From CAVRZY01 sp963725415 (GTDB lineage: Bacteria > Acidobacteriota > Terriglobia > Bryobacterales > Bryobacteraceae), in the NCBI GenBank assembly GCA_963725415.1, contig CAVRZY010000083.1, positions 1 to 44,247 of the forward strand: a stretch of 44,247 nucleotides of DNA, in the 5' to 3' direction. The position numbers were made by a program, and so were the translations under genes. Positions 10,056-17,991 of this stretch are shown in pieces (the stretch's first letter is position 1; the number at the start of each line of letters is the position of its first letter). The notes beneath the pieces were generated by a model. That model saw only the letters and a list, made by a program, of their open reading frames with translations. It did not search any database and was not told where the DNA came from.

Positions 10056-10241
10056 GATATCGCGGAAGAACTCTTTTCGGGGCCGGGTGGGACACCCTTG
10101 ACCTTATCCGGCCACTCTTTCCGCAGCTTGCCAAACTGCCGACCCTGTTGCAGACCCGTTTGGCGTACAATAGGCGACAGCAATCTGAACTGACGATGGC
10201 TGGCTCGTAGATAACCGAGCGTCGCCTCGGAGGCCGCACCG

Positions 10242-13064
10242 ATGAACACGGGGATTACAGAAAGGGTCGTCAACTTCTACACGGAGGTCTTTGATCGCAT
10301 TTTTTCCGAGCCCTTCCGATCTGGCATCAGTGACACCCTGAGACGCCGTGCCGTCGTTCGACAGATCGAGGAGTCCGCCGACGCTGCTTCGCAGTCCCTT
10401 ACCCGTTTTTTCCTGAACCAGAAGCTCACCGAACAACAAGTTGTCGCGGTCCTGGCCCTAATCGACCCGCTGCTTGCCAGGTTGAAGCTGGATGACATTG
10501 CCAGCCCCAACATCTCGCCCGAGGCGGTCGCTGAGAACCTGCTCGCCAGCTCGCCACGCCGTGCCGCGGTCCACCACGGCGGTAGTGACGTCATCTCTCG
10601 CGTCGCACTTCATTCGGTTGTACAGGTGCTGATGCTTGTCGGCCCGGTTATGGCCGAGTGGCAGAAGCTGAATTTCTCGAGCACTTTCGAACTGCCCCGC
10701 CGGGTTGTGAATCGGCTCAATCAAATCAGCGAGCGGCTCGATGCCCTGGGCCGTTCTGGTGAGGCTGCGGCGGACGAACGCTACGAACTCACCTATCGCG
10801 ATTACTTGCTCCAACGGTTTCACCGAGTCGAGGCCGGCACCGTCCGGATGACGACGAACCTGGATGTGGATCTGCGCGAGCTCTTTGTCATGCCACGGGT
10901 GCTTCCGCGGCCCGTTGCCGAGAAGACGGAGACTGCCGGAGTGGCGGACGCGGTGACGCTCATGGATCTGGCTGCGGCGCGTAGGTTGTTTGGAGGTCCT
11001 GACCCGCGGGGCGAGCAAAGGCAGCCAGCGGAAGAGAAGGACGAGGGGATAGGGGCACTAGATCAGGTCAAGCGCTATCCTCGCAACGTCATTGTGGGTG
11101 TCCCAGGGAGTGGAAAATCGACGTTCCTGGAATGGCTTCAGGTGGTGCTGGCCGGCGCTCACGAACCGCTCGTGATGGCCGAACAGCAGGCGATTCCCCT
11201 TCTATTGCGAGTTCGGCAACTGGACCCGCGAAATCTTCCGACGGGAGCAGCGCTCATTGAAAAGGCCACGGAAAGCAAGGACCGGGCGGCCCTCATGCCC
11301 CCGCGATGGATCGAGCGGCGGATGGAAGAGGGCCGGGTGTTTTTCATGCTGGATGGGCTTGACGAGACAGAACCGGAACTGCGCGATCGGCTCGTCCTTC
11401 CCTGGCTGATGAGCATTTGCGAGCAGTATAAGCAATGCAGGTTTGTGGTTTCCTCGCGCCCGGTTGGCTACCCGCCCGGCATGCTCCGCAAGCTCGAATT
11501 CGCCGAATGTGACCTCCTCGATTTCGAAGCACCCCAGATCAGTGAATACACAAAGCACTGGTGCACGGCCGTGCGCCTGGCGCGCACCGAACCCGAGGAG
11601 GAGGCCCGACGGGAGGGAGCCGTTGACGGCCAGCGTATAGTCGAGGGATTCGAGAAGCATCCCTACATCCGGAACCTGGCGCGCAATCCGTTGATGCTCT
11701 CGGCTATCTGCCTGGTCAACCATTTCGAGGGCTGCGAGCTCCCCAAAGACCGCGCCCTGCTCTACAAGCTTTGCGTCGAAGGCTTGCTGCACCACTGGGA
11801 TCAGCGCCGCGGGATCCGTTCGGAGTTCGGGCTGGAAGAAAAGCTCCGCGTCTGCCGCGAGCTGGCCCTGACCATGCAGGCCGCGGACCGCGCCGAGTAC
11901 GAGGCGGACAACGTACGGGAAATCTTCGCAGGAGTCTTCGGCGACCCCGTTCGCGCCGGCAAGCTGCTTGAACATATACGCTACCGCACGGGGCTGTTGC
12001 TGGAACGGCGCTCGGGTGTGTTTGCCTTCGCCCATCTGACTTTCCAGGAATACCTTGCGGCGCGCGCCATTCAGGAAGGGAATCAGCTAGCCATTGGGCC
12101 CGACCGGCTGGTCCGGGAACACGACGACGGCCGGTGGCAGGAAGTAATCGCCCTTTACTGTGGTATGGGCCCCTGCCCGGCTGTCCGTGAGTTGATCGAG
12201 CGCCTGATCAGTCAGCCAGACTCGGAGTCTCTCTCCACGGTGTTGACGGAAGCGTACCTGTCCGCCCGGCCCGAACTCTCACAAGACAGCTCGCTCCGCC
12301 GGAGGGTCCTGGAGCGAATCGCGGTTGCACCGGCCTCTGTGTGGCCCTCGCGGTTAGAGCGATTCCCGGAGGAGGAAGTGGCCCCCATCGCCAATGCCTC
12401 CGTCGGTAAGATCCAGAGCCTGCTTGCCACCTCCGAATCTTATCGCTGGTTGTTCGAGCATCCGCGCGCACTGGATGCACCGACTCTCGCAGCGCGACTT
12501 CGCCAGTGGCGGACCATGACACCCAAACAGACGGCGGAGCTCTTACTTTTGTTGCATGCACATGCCCCGGCAGAGTTGCTCGGGCAGGTAGCCGCAGACT
12601 CGGACATGTATGCGGCACCCGGCCCGAAATTCTGTCCTGAGGGCTTCATCCACCATTGCCAGGCAGAAATCGCGCTATCGGCACTCGTCTGGCGGGCTAG
12701 TATCGCTCCGGAAGGGCTAGGCCCGTCCGCCGATGCCGCCATCCTCAGTGTCCTGCGCGCCTTCGTACAGGCCGGCCCGTTAATCCGTGGCGTCGACGGG
12801 GAACTCGCAAGACTGATTGGCCGCCGCCGGGCAGGCCCCGCGCCTGCCGGCGCGGTCCGGCAGCAGTTGGCCTCCGCCGGGCGGGCCCTGGCCCGCCGCC
12901 TGGCCGAAGCTCCGGCTGAGCCCACGCCCGGCCGGGAATCATCCATCACCGCGCTCAACTCCTGGGCCGACGAGCTCGAAGGCGCCCCTGGCGCGATAGC
13001 CCTGCAACGAGCGTCCCCCAATTCGGAGGGACAGAGAAAAGGAGGCGATCAGCATGACCCCTGA
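10242..13064 (+). CDS. NACHT-domain NTPase (bacterial NLR-like)
   Basis: 940 residues; the ATG has GGAGG 8 bp upstream. The first 270 residues are helical with no recognised domain. The NACHT core follows: Walker A GVPGSGKST near residue 285, an extended Walker B FFMLDGLDE near 370, a sensor FVVSSRPVGY near 405, and FAHLTFQEYLAAR near 600, the typical end of the NACHT winged-helix region. The C-terminal 330 residues are helical and repeat-like, a possible ligand-sensing part. Bacterial NACHT proteins are known anti-phage sensors that switch on effectors by NTP-dependent oligomerisation. The subtilase gene starts inside its stop codon. I infer that this protein gates the protease. The domain call is firm; the immune role is inferred. 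Confidence 0.85.
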   Translation: MNTGITERVVNFYTEVFDRIFSEPFRSGISDTLRRRAVVRQIEESADAASQSLTRFFLNQKLTEQQVVAVLALIDPLLARLKLDDIASPNISPEAVAENLLASSPRRAAVHHGGSDVISRVALHSVVQVLMLVGPVMAEWQKLNFSSTFELPRRVVNRLNQISERLDALGRSGEAAADERYELTYRDYLLQRFHRVEAGTVRMTTNLDVDLRELFVMPRVLPRPVAEKTETAGVADAVTLMDLAAARRLFGGPDPRGEQRQPAEEKDEGIGALDQVKRYPRNVIVGVPGSGKSTFLEWLQVVLAGAHEPLVMAEQQAIPLLLRVRQLDPRNLPTGAALIEKATESKDRAALMPPRWIERRMEEGRVFFMLDGLDETEPELRDRLVLPWLMSICEQYKQCRFVVSSRPVGYPPGMLRKLEFAECDLLDFEAPQISEYTKHWCTAVRLARTEPEEEARREGAVDGQRIVEGFEKHPYIRNLARNPLMLSAICLVNHFEGCELPKDRALLYKLCVEGLLHHWDQRRGIRSEFGLEEKLRVCRELALTMQAADRAEYEADNVREIFAGVFGDPVRAGKLLEHIRYRTGLLLERRSGVFAFAHLTFQEYLAARAIQEGNQLAIGPDRLVREHDDGRWQEVIALYCGMGPCPAVRELIERLISQPDSESLSTVLTEAYLSARPELSQDSSLRRRVLERIAVAPASVWPSRLERFPEEEVAPIANASVGKIQSLLATSESYRWLFEHPRALDAPTLAARLRQWRTMTPKQTAELLLLLHAHAPAELLGQVAADSDMYAAPGPKFCPEGFIHHCQAEIALSALVWRASIAPEGLGPSADAAILSVLRAFVQAGPLIRGVDGELARLIGRRRAGPAPAGAVRQQLASAGRALARRLAEAPAEPTPGRESSITALNSWADELEGAPGAIALQRASPNSEGQRKGGDQHDP

Positions 13065-14412
13065 AGCCAAGATCTCGGGAGCTTTCGAGCCGTTCCTGGC
13101 CGAGAGCGGCCCCAATGACAGACGCGACGCCATCGTCATCTACCGCCCACCAGCCGTCGAGCGACCCACATTGCGCGGCCGGTTGCACGCGCTCAAAAAG
13201 CGCCTGGATCACGTCAAGGTTTTGGCAGCCGCTCAGACGCCGGTCCAGGAGAGACTCTTCCAGGACTACCGGCGGGCCAGCACCAAGCAGCTCCCGGCCA
13301 AAGCAGAACTCTCGCTGTTTCCCGTCGGGGGCAACACGTTACCAGTGGCCGCAGTTGAGGTCACTCGCAAAACCCTGCTGGCGCTTGCCCAGCAGCGCGA
13401 CGTTGTGGCCGTTCTGCCCAACCAGAGAATCCACTTGATCCGGCCCAAGGAGGTGGACTACTCGCTATTGGGCAGGCAGGAAGTCAAGGACAAGCTCACC
13501 TGGGGCCTCAAGCAGCTCGAGGTCCCCAAGCTGTGGCAGACCACTAAGGGCAAGAACATCACCGTCGCCGTGCTCGATACGGGCGTGCATGGTGACCATC
13601 CCGCGTTGGCGGGTCGCGTCAAGGACTTTCTGGTCATCGACCCCCTCGGCAGGCGCATAACGGCCAGCGCTACTTTCGACGCCGGGCAGCACGGCACCCA
13701 CGTCTGCGGGACCATAGCAGGCGGACAAAGCTCCGAAGGCGTCTGCATCGGGGTGGCGCCGGAAGCCAGCCTCCTGGTAGCCGGCGTGCTCGTCGGCGAC
13801 GCCACCTTGCGCACTCTCATGGAGGGCATTTCCTGGGCCGTCGAGAAGGGCGCCGACATCATCAACATGTCGCTGGGCTTTACCTACTACGAACCGCTCT
13901 TTACAGAGGTCTTCAGAATCCTCGTCGAGGATTACGGAGTGCTGCCCGTGGTGGCGATCGGCAATGAGAACCACGGAAATACGTCTTCACCCGGCAATGC
14001 CCGTGATGCGTTCTCTGTTGGCGCGGCAGAGAAGCTGCGCGGGGGCAAGCTCGATGTAGCCTTCTTCAGCAGTGGCGCCAGCCTGGTGTTCCCCGGCGAA
14101 GAGCCAAACGCCCTGGTCACCAAGCCGGACGTGGTGGCTCCCGGGGTTCAGGTCTACTCGTGCATACCGCCCGAAAAGCGGCCCGACGGCGTCTACGAGT
14201 ACACCCACATGGACGGCAGCTCGATGGCAACGCCACATGTGGCCGGCGTGGCCGCACTGCTGATGGCGGCCAAGCCCGAAGCGCCCGTGATCGATATAAT
14301 AAGAGTGCTGAAGGAAACGGCCATCCACCCGGACGGGGCCGAACGCCGCCCGGACAATCGTTGGGGCTACGGCTTGATCCGGCCCGTGGAGGCCCTCAAG
14401 AGCTTAGGCTAG
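13054..14412 (+). CDS. Subtilisin-like serine protease (S8) coupled to the NACHT protein
   Basis: 452 residues. The ATG lies 11 bp inside the end of the NACHT gene and has AGGAGG at 13040. No signal peptide is seen, so it probably acts in the cytoplasm. Residues about 20-130 resemble an I9-type propeptide. The catalytic domain is complete: Asp175 (VAVLDTGVHG), His213 (GQHGTHVCG), oxyanion Asn304 (AIGNENHG) and Ser390 (DGSSMATPHVAG). Subtilases are endopeptidases. The absence of an export signal together with a NACHT partner suggests an intracellular effector that cuts host or phage proteins when triggered. The small protein that follows looks like a free propeptide. Confidence 0.9.
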   Translation: MTPEAKISGAFEPFLAESGPNDRRDAIVIYRPPAVERPTLRGRLHALKKRLDHVKVLAAAQTPVQERLFQDYRRASTKQLPAKAELSLFPVGGNTLPVAAVEVTRKTLLALAQQRDVVAVLPNQRIHLIRPKEVDYSLLGRQEVKDKLTWGLKQLEVPKLWQTTKGKNITVAVLDTGVHGDHPALAGRVKDFLVIDPLGRRITASATFDAGQHGTHVCGTIAGGQSSEGVCIGVAPEASLLVAGVLVGDATLRTLMEGISWAVEKGADIINMSLGFTYYEPLFTEVFRILVEDYGVLPVVAIGNENHGNTSSPGNARDAFSVGAAEKLRGGKLDVAFFSSGASLVFPGEEPNALVTKPDVVAPGVQVYSCIPPEKRPDGVYEYTHMDGSSMATPHVAGVAALLMAAKPEAPVIDIIRVLKETAIHPDGAERRPDNRWGYGLIRPVEALKSLG

Positions 14413-14430
14413 ACACCAGGAGAGGCAACA

Positions 14431-14802
14431 GTGGAACGGGGCAGTCACAACCGCGAGGGCAGCAAGCTCAGCTCACAGTTCGTGGGCCGGCTGAGCCGTT
14501 TGCGCGGTCAGCAGCCGGTACGGGCGGTCTTGCTGCTTCGCATCGAACCGCCGGCCAGAGCCGGCAGGGCACGAACCGATCGCCAGCGAGCGATAAGCGG
14601 TATCCGTCAATCAGCCCAGCGGTCCCTGGTGGACATCGATGCCATCCTCGAACGGCATGGTGGCCGCCGCCTGGCTCCCCTGCCCGACGCACTGGGTTCT
14701 GTTCCCATAGAAACCACCGCCGCGGGCATTGCGGCATTGGCCGGCTGTGACCACGTGAAAGCCATCCTGGAGGACCAGGCAATTCACCCGTTGCCGGCGT
14801 GA
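14431..14802 (+). CDS. Small protein resembling a free-standing subtilase propeptide/inhibitor
   Basis: 123 residues from a GTG at 14431, 18 bp after the protease stop, with AGGAGAGG upstream. Residues about 75-122 (LAPLPDALGSVPIETTAAG, then DHVKAILEDQAIHPL) align by eye with residues about 85-130 of the neighbouring protease's own propeptide (LSLFPVGGNTLPVAAVEV, then RDVVAVLPNQRIHLI). This pattern, a beta strand, helix, V-x-A-[IV]-L and a basic/His-rich exit strand, is that of I9 inhibitor domains. The first 30 residues are basic. No catalytic domain follows. A trans-acting inhibitor or chaperone of the subtilase is the simplest reading. Family assignment is by eye only. Confidence 0.6.
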   Translation: MERGSHNREGSKLSSQFVGRLSRLRGQQPVRAVLLLRIEPPARAGRARTDRQRAISGIRQSAQRSLVDIDAILERHGGRRLAPLPDALGSVPIETTAAGIAALAGCDHVKAILEDQAIHPLPA

Positions 14803-14839
14803 CGGCCCTTTTCCCCCCCGTCGGTTCCGGACGCCCCGG

Positions 14840-14992
14840 GTACCTATCCTGGGCATCCTGGTCTGCGTGGCCATGATGTACTCGCTGGGTCCCGATAACT
14901 GGTTCCGCCTGTTCGCCTGGCTGGTCATCGGGCAGGTGGTTTACTTCAGCTACAGCCGCTTTCGCAGCAAGCTGCGGGCGAACAAGCCATAG
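14840..14992 (+). pseudogene. Permease 3'-end fragment B
   Basis: About 150 bp are nearly identical to the 3' end of the intact permease at 9890-10020. It encodes the last membrane helices (VPILGILVCVAMMYSLGP, then a terminal RFRSKLRANKP) and ends at TAG 14990-14992. It lacks any start or N-terminal part. At the variable sites it agrees partly with copy C (GPDNWFRLFAWLV) and partly with copy A (YFSYSRFRSKLRA), so it looks like a recombinant. It lies directly behind the NACHT-protease-inhibitor cassette. Confidence 0.85.
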
Positions 14993-15053
14993 GGCCAGCC
15001 GCGGGGCGGATCGGGTAGAATCGATACAGGTAGGCGATTCTGAGGTGACGCCA

Positions 15054-15305
15054 ATGCGTGAAGTGACTCTTTCGGTGCCCGAAGAGGCCCTCATCGCGCT
15101 GAAGCTGGCCCCCGCAGCTTTGGGTGAGGAGCTGCGGCTGGCCGCCGCGGTCAAGCTGTACGAGCTGGGCAAGCTCTCCTCCGGCGTCGCCGCCGATCTG
15201 GCGGGCCTGCCGCGGGCGGTGTTTCTGAGCAAGCTCGCTGACTACGGTGTTCCGACATTCCGGTTGACCGAAGAGGACCTGAAGCAGGACCTCCAGAGTG
15301 CCTGA
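15054..15305 (+). CDS. UPF0175-family antitoxin-like protein
   Basis: 83 residues from ATG 15054; GAGGTGA sits 6 bp upstream, so this start is preferred over the in-frame GTG at 15045. The sequence fits UPF0175: a short beta strand (REVTLSVPEEA), then a helix-turn-helix-like segment (AAAVKLYELGKLSSGVAAD, LAGLPRAVFLSKLADYGV). UPF0175 proteins are commonly paired with DUF3368 PIN-domain toxins. That partner starts at 15298, overlapping the stop by 8 bp. It probably binds and neutralises the toxin and represses the pair, but the toxin here is truncated. Confidence 0.75.
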   Translation: MREVTLSVPEEALIALKLAPAALGEELRLAAAVKLYELGKLSSGVAADLAGLPRAVFLSKLADYGVPTFRLTEEDLKQDLQSA

Positions 15306-15507
15306 GACCAGCTCGAACACCTCGCCGATTCAGTACCTGTATCAGGCCGACCTGCTGGAGCTGCTCCCGACGCTGTACGGGCGGGTCATCATCCCAGGAG
15401 CGGTAGCCCAAGAGCTGGCGACCGGCCTGGAGTCGGGCGTGTCCCTCCCGGACCCCAACCAGCTCCCCTGGATCACGATTGAACGGCCCGCTGAAGCTGG
15501 CTGGTGA
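15298..15507 (+). pseudogene. Truncated DUF3368 PIN-domain toxin
   Basis: 69 residues from GTG 15298, overlapping the antitoxin stop. SNTSPIQYLYQADLLELLP and YGRVIIPGAVAQEL are the N-terminal third of DUF3368 PIN-like nucleases, which usually reach about 150-170 residues and carry later conserved acidic residues. Only the first metal-binding acidic position (here the Asn of SNTSP) and the helix after it remain. No frame downstream of 15507 continues the family. It is probably an inactive remnant left by the same rearrangement that scattered the permease fragments. Confidence 0.65.
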
Positions 15508-15910
15508 GGCACCATGATTGGGCCTTGGCTGCGGCTCACGCACACACGGACGTCACCAAGTGCTTGCCTTGTGTTCTCTGCTCAGAGCCGGTTGACGTAA
15601 TCCCTGAAGCCGGCATTGAACACATGGAGCGACGCCGTGCCGACGCCGAAGATGTCGCGCACCCGATCGAAGTACTCGACTCCCGCGCCGTAGGCGAATG
15701 TGTGCGGACCTGACGGAGCCAGTTCGCCTTGCAGGAAGTGCGCCAGCGGGGCCCACTCCACATGCCATCCGATCAGGACAAACAACCTCCGAACGGCGTA
15801 CTTGAAGCGCAGGTCGGCGCCCTGCGACGACCAATTCGCATTCTAGCAGCGACGAGCGGTCGATCGAAGACACCTACGCCATCTTGGACGAGTTCCGCCC
15901 ATAGCGCGAT
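15508..15910. other. Degraded stretch with orphan C-terminal fragments
   Basis: 403 bp with no intact gene. On the minus strand an open frame from about 15843 to 15582 has protein-like composition (ADLRFKYAVRRLFVLIGWH, then FAYGAGVEYFDRVRDIFG) but no convincing start. On the plus strand about 15845-15904 encodes SSDERSIEDTYAILDEFRP followed by TAG, which looks like the C-terminus of a lost protein. I recognise neither family. Together with the truncated toxin, this suggests a deletion scar between permease fragments B and C. Confidence 0.5.
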
Positions 15911-15916
15911 GTGACG

Positions 15917-16489
15917 GTCGGCCACATGACCAGCATCGGCACCCTGCTGGCCTTCGTGATCGTCTGCACCGGGATCATGATCATGCGCTACACCCATCCC
16001 AATATTCCGCGGCCCTTCAAGACGCCGCTGGTCCCGGTAGTACCCATCCTGGGCATCCTGGTCTGCGTGGCCATGATGTACTCGCTGGGTCCCGATAACT
16101 GGTTCCGTCTGTTCGCCTGGCTGGTCATCGGGCAGGTGGTTTTCTTCGGCTACAGCCGGATTCACAGCAGGCTTCGGCCAAAAGGGACGATCCGGCGGTC
16201 CAGTTCAACCGACCGCATTCTCACGTTCGGCAATGCCGGATTACTGGCCGGCGGAACCATCGCGTATCTGCTACGGCCGGTGGCCGCCTCCGGTAAGCAA
16301 CTGGCTTTCGACGTGGTAATCGCCCGCGGAGCCAACTTGAAACCAGCGGAGACCTTCCTGCGCCCGCTGGCCGAGGCCTCGTTCAACTCTCTGATGCTCG
16401 GGGTGGTTGCCGGCGCCGTCGCCGGGGCGGTGATCGGCTATCTGGTCTACTTGTTGACGCGACCGGCTGAGGCTCCCCACGCCGGGTAA
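15917..16489 (+). pseudogene. Permease 3'-end fragment C with a two-helix extension
   Basis: The sequence is nearly identical to the intact permease from 9767 on (VGHMTSIGTLLAFVIVC, then IPRPFKTPLVPVVPILG). It diverges after the last shared helix and continues for about 100 residues with two further hydrophobic helices (ILTFGNAGLLAGGTIAYLL and LMLGVVAGAVAGAVIGYLV). There is no N-terminal two-thirds, so it cannot transport. It probably descends from a third tandem permease whose 5' part was lost when the island formed. A short membrane protein could still be made from an upstream GTG, but no clear ribosome site is present. Confidence 0.8.
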
Positions 16490-16493
16490 CACC

Positions 16494-17330
16494 CTACGCG
16501 CCACCCCAGCTCGGAAACAGTGCCGCCTTGGCAGCGCGGCACTCCAGGATTAGATCGGGAACCCGCCTGCGCCGCTCGATCAGCCGCTCCAGCAGCTTCT
16601 CCAACGCCCCGTCTTCGCCTTCCAGCCACTCCAGCGGTACTTGCTTGTACGCTTCGTCAACTACTTCCTCGGGGAAATTCACCACCTGGTCCAGCCACGG
16701 TTGGAAGTCCTCCAGCGACCTGACCCGTTCATAGACCAGGGGCCGATGGTACAGGCCCTGGATCGGGGAGTCCGGAAAATCCCAGTGCGGCCCGTTGAAC
16801 GCGAACCCATGGTCGATCATGCGGGCTACAAAACCGGCACGCGGCAAAGCCGCCTCTCCAGGCTGCCACTCCCTGTAGCGGGCCCGAAAGAAGATAGATT
16901 GCCGCCCATCCGCGTTCGCCGTCCACTTGTCGAAGACCAGCATGCCCAGAAACTCGTTAAGGTTGATCACCTGCTTGAGCAACGAGTCTGGGATGAAATC
17001 GTAGACAGCCAGCTTGTCCGGATCCCCCGGATAGCGCGAACCGAAATGCCAGCCTGGCCTTACCGCCGCCTTCTGCGTGCCAAGTTGGATCCCCACATCG
17101 GCATTCTCCTCCAAGAACTCCTTAGAGAGGCTGACGATCGCTGCCTCAGGGGTCGCAATCTGGAGGTACTGCAAGAACACCGAGGCGATCCATTCGTTTA
17201 CCAGGATTCTCCGATGCTGGGGGTTGTTCTGGAACTTGACGACATAGAAATGCCCGTCGTCGGCCTCCAGCAGGTGCGCCTGAGCGCCTCCCCGCATTTT
17301 CCGGATGAGCCGACGGGCGTTAACCGGCAT
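16494..17330 (-). CDS. Orphan HipA-like kinase-fold protein
   Basis: 278 residues, from ATG 17330. The sequence fits the short HipA-like kinase family (HipA_2 type). It has a nucleotide-binding front half (FYVVKFQNNPQHRRILVNE), a catalytic-loop-like segment DKWTANADGRQ, and a metal-binding-like IDHGFAF. It is shorter than classical HipA (about 440 residues) and has no HipB-type repressor beside it. Classical HipA phosphorylates glutamyl-tRNA synthetase; targets of this short branch are not known to me. It is convergent with permease fragment C, 4 bp away, and marks the right edge of the accessory island. Confidence 0.72.
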   Translation of the reverse strand: MPVNARRLIRKMRGGAQAHLLEADDGHFYVVKFQNNPQHRRILVNEWIASVFLQYLQIATPEAAIVSLSKEFLEENADVGIQLGTQKAAVRPGWHFGSRYPGDPDKLAVYDFIPDSLLKQVINLNEFLGMLVFDKWTANADGRQSIFFRARYREWQPGEAALPRAGFVARMIDHGFAFNGPHWDFPDSPIQGLYHRPLVYERVRSLEDFQPWLDQVVNFPEEVVDEAYKQVPLEWLEGEDGALEKLLERLIERRRRVPDLILECRAAKAALFPSWGGA

Positions 17331-17446
17331 GGCAACGAGGCACCCTGGAGAAACAAAATGGCCTCCGGCCGGAGGCTGCCATCACCCGCCCATTGCAAAT
17401 CAACTGGCAAGGCACGACACTAGTCTTTTACCACAAATGAAGGAGG

Positions 17447-17579
17447 GTAATGCCTCAGTCTCGGGGGCCGTAGGATAAGCTTCAGCTTGTCGCGGGCGGT
17501 ATTCGAAAGGCGTCCGGACAAGCTGAAAGCTCATCCTACCCGGCTGCACAGGCCATTGCCCCCGAGACAGAGGCATTAC
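17447..17579. repeat. Nested inverted-repeat element (GTAATGCCTC ends)
   Basis: The outer arms are GTAATGCCTCAGTCTCGGGG at 17447 and its near-complement ending at 17579. A second pair of arms (GTAGGATAAGCTTCAGCTTG at 17469 and its complement ending near 17539) lies inside. There is no coding content. It has the same GTAATGCCTC terminus and the same nested layout as the element at 38537-38687. This suggests a small non-autonomous mobile or structured intergenic element. It lies just upstream of the ribosome site of the 69-residue protein gene. Confidence 0.75.
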
Positions 17580-17596
17580 GAAGGAGGCCTTCCAGA

Positions 17597-17806
17597 ATGG
17601 CGAATGAGAACGGCGCCGCGACTGCTCCCATGCGGAGCAAGGACGAGATCGCTCTGGAGTTGATGAAGTTTGTTGCAGTCACCACCGGCTACGGCAAGGG
17701 TGCACCTGCCGCTGGCTACACCCCTAAGGCTCCTCAGAGCGCCGAGGACTACGCAGAAGCCCTCTTGAAACTATATCAGAGGTGCCGCGCCATCCTGGCA
17801 GAGTAG
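17597..17806 (+). CDS. Small hypothetical protein, 69 residues
   Basis: ATG 17597 is preceded by AAGGAGG at 17580, a strong ribosome site. The protein has a flexible Ala/Gly/Pro-rich middle (GYGKGAPAAGYTPKAPQ) between two predicted helices (KDEIALELMKFVAV and AEDYAEALLKLYQRCRAIL). I recognise no family. The good ribosome site and helical ends support a real gene. It is alone on the plus strand between the inverted-repeat element and the convergent lysine-rich gene. Function unknown. Confidence 0.6.
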   Translation: MANENGAATAPMRSKDEIALELMKFVAVTTGYGKGAPAAGYTPKAPQSAEDYAEALLKLYQRCRAILAE

Positions 17807-17962
17807 ACCCGCCGAAGGCGGCCCGCACGGCGGTCAGCCCCTTCCAAGGAACTGAGGACTGCCTGAAAAGAACAGGCAAGAATGCCGCTTCCACACGCCG
17901 TGCGGAGCCCTTCCGCTCAAGTGGGACAGGCACTCCTGCCTGCTGGCCGGTTTTCCCCCAGC

Positions 17963-17986
17963 TTCCGAGGCATTACGCCTTCGGAA
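17963..17986. terminator. Hairpin between convergent genes
   Basis: TTCCGAGGC-ATTAC-GCCTTCGGAA forms a stem with one bulge, extended by AGCTT/AAGCT. It starts 5 bp past the stop of the lysine-rich gene and lies 157 bp past the 69-residue gene, so it could end transcripts from either side. No clear U-tract follows. Its loop includes GTAATGCC, the same end motif as the two inverted-repeat elements in this window. Confidence 0.4.
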
Positions 17987-17991
17987 AGCTG

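Noticed and set aside
10060..16490. Prophage or integrative element
   Set aside because: No integrase, transposase, phage structural gene or tRNA attachment site is visible; flanking permease duplicates explain the boundaries better.
17447..17579. CRISPR-like repeat
   Set aside because: Arms are inverted, not direct, and there are no regularly spaced units here or elsewhere in the window.
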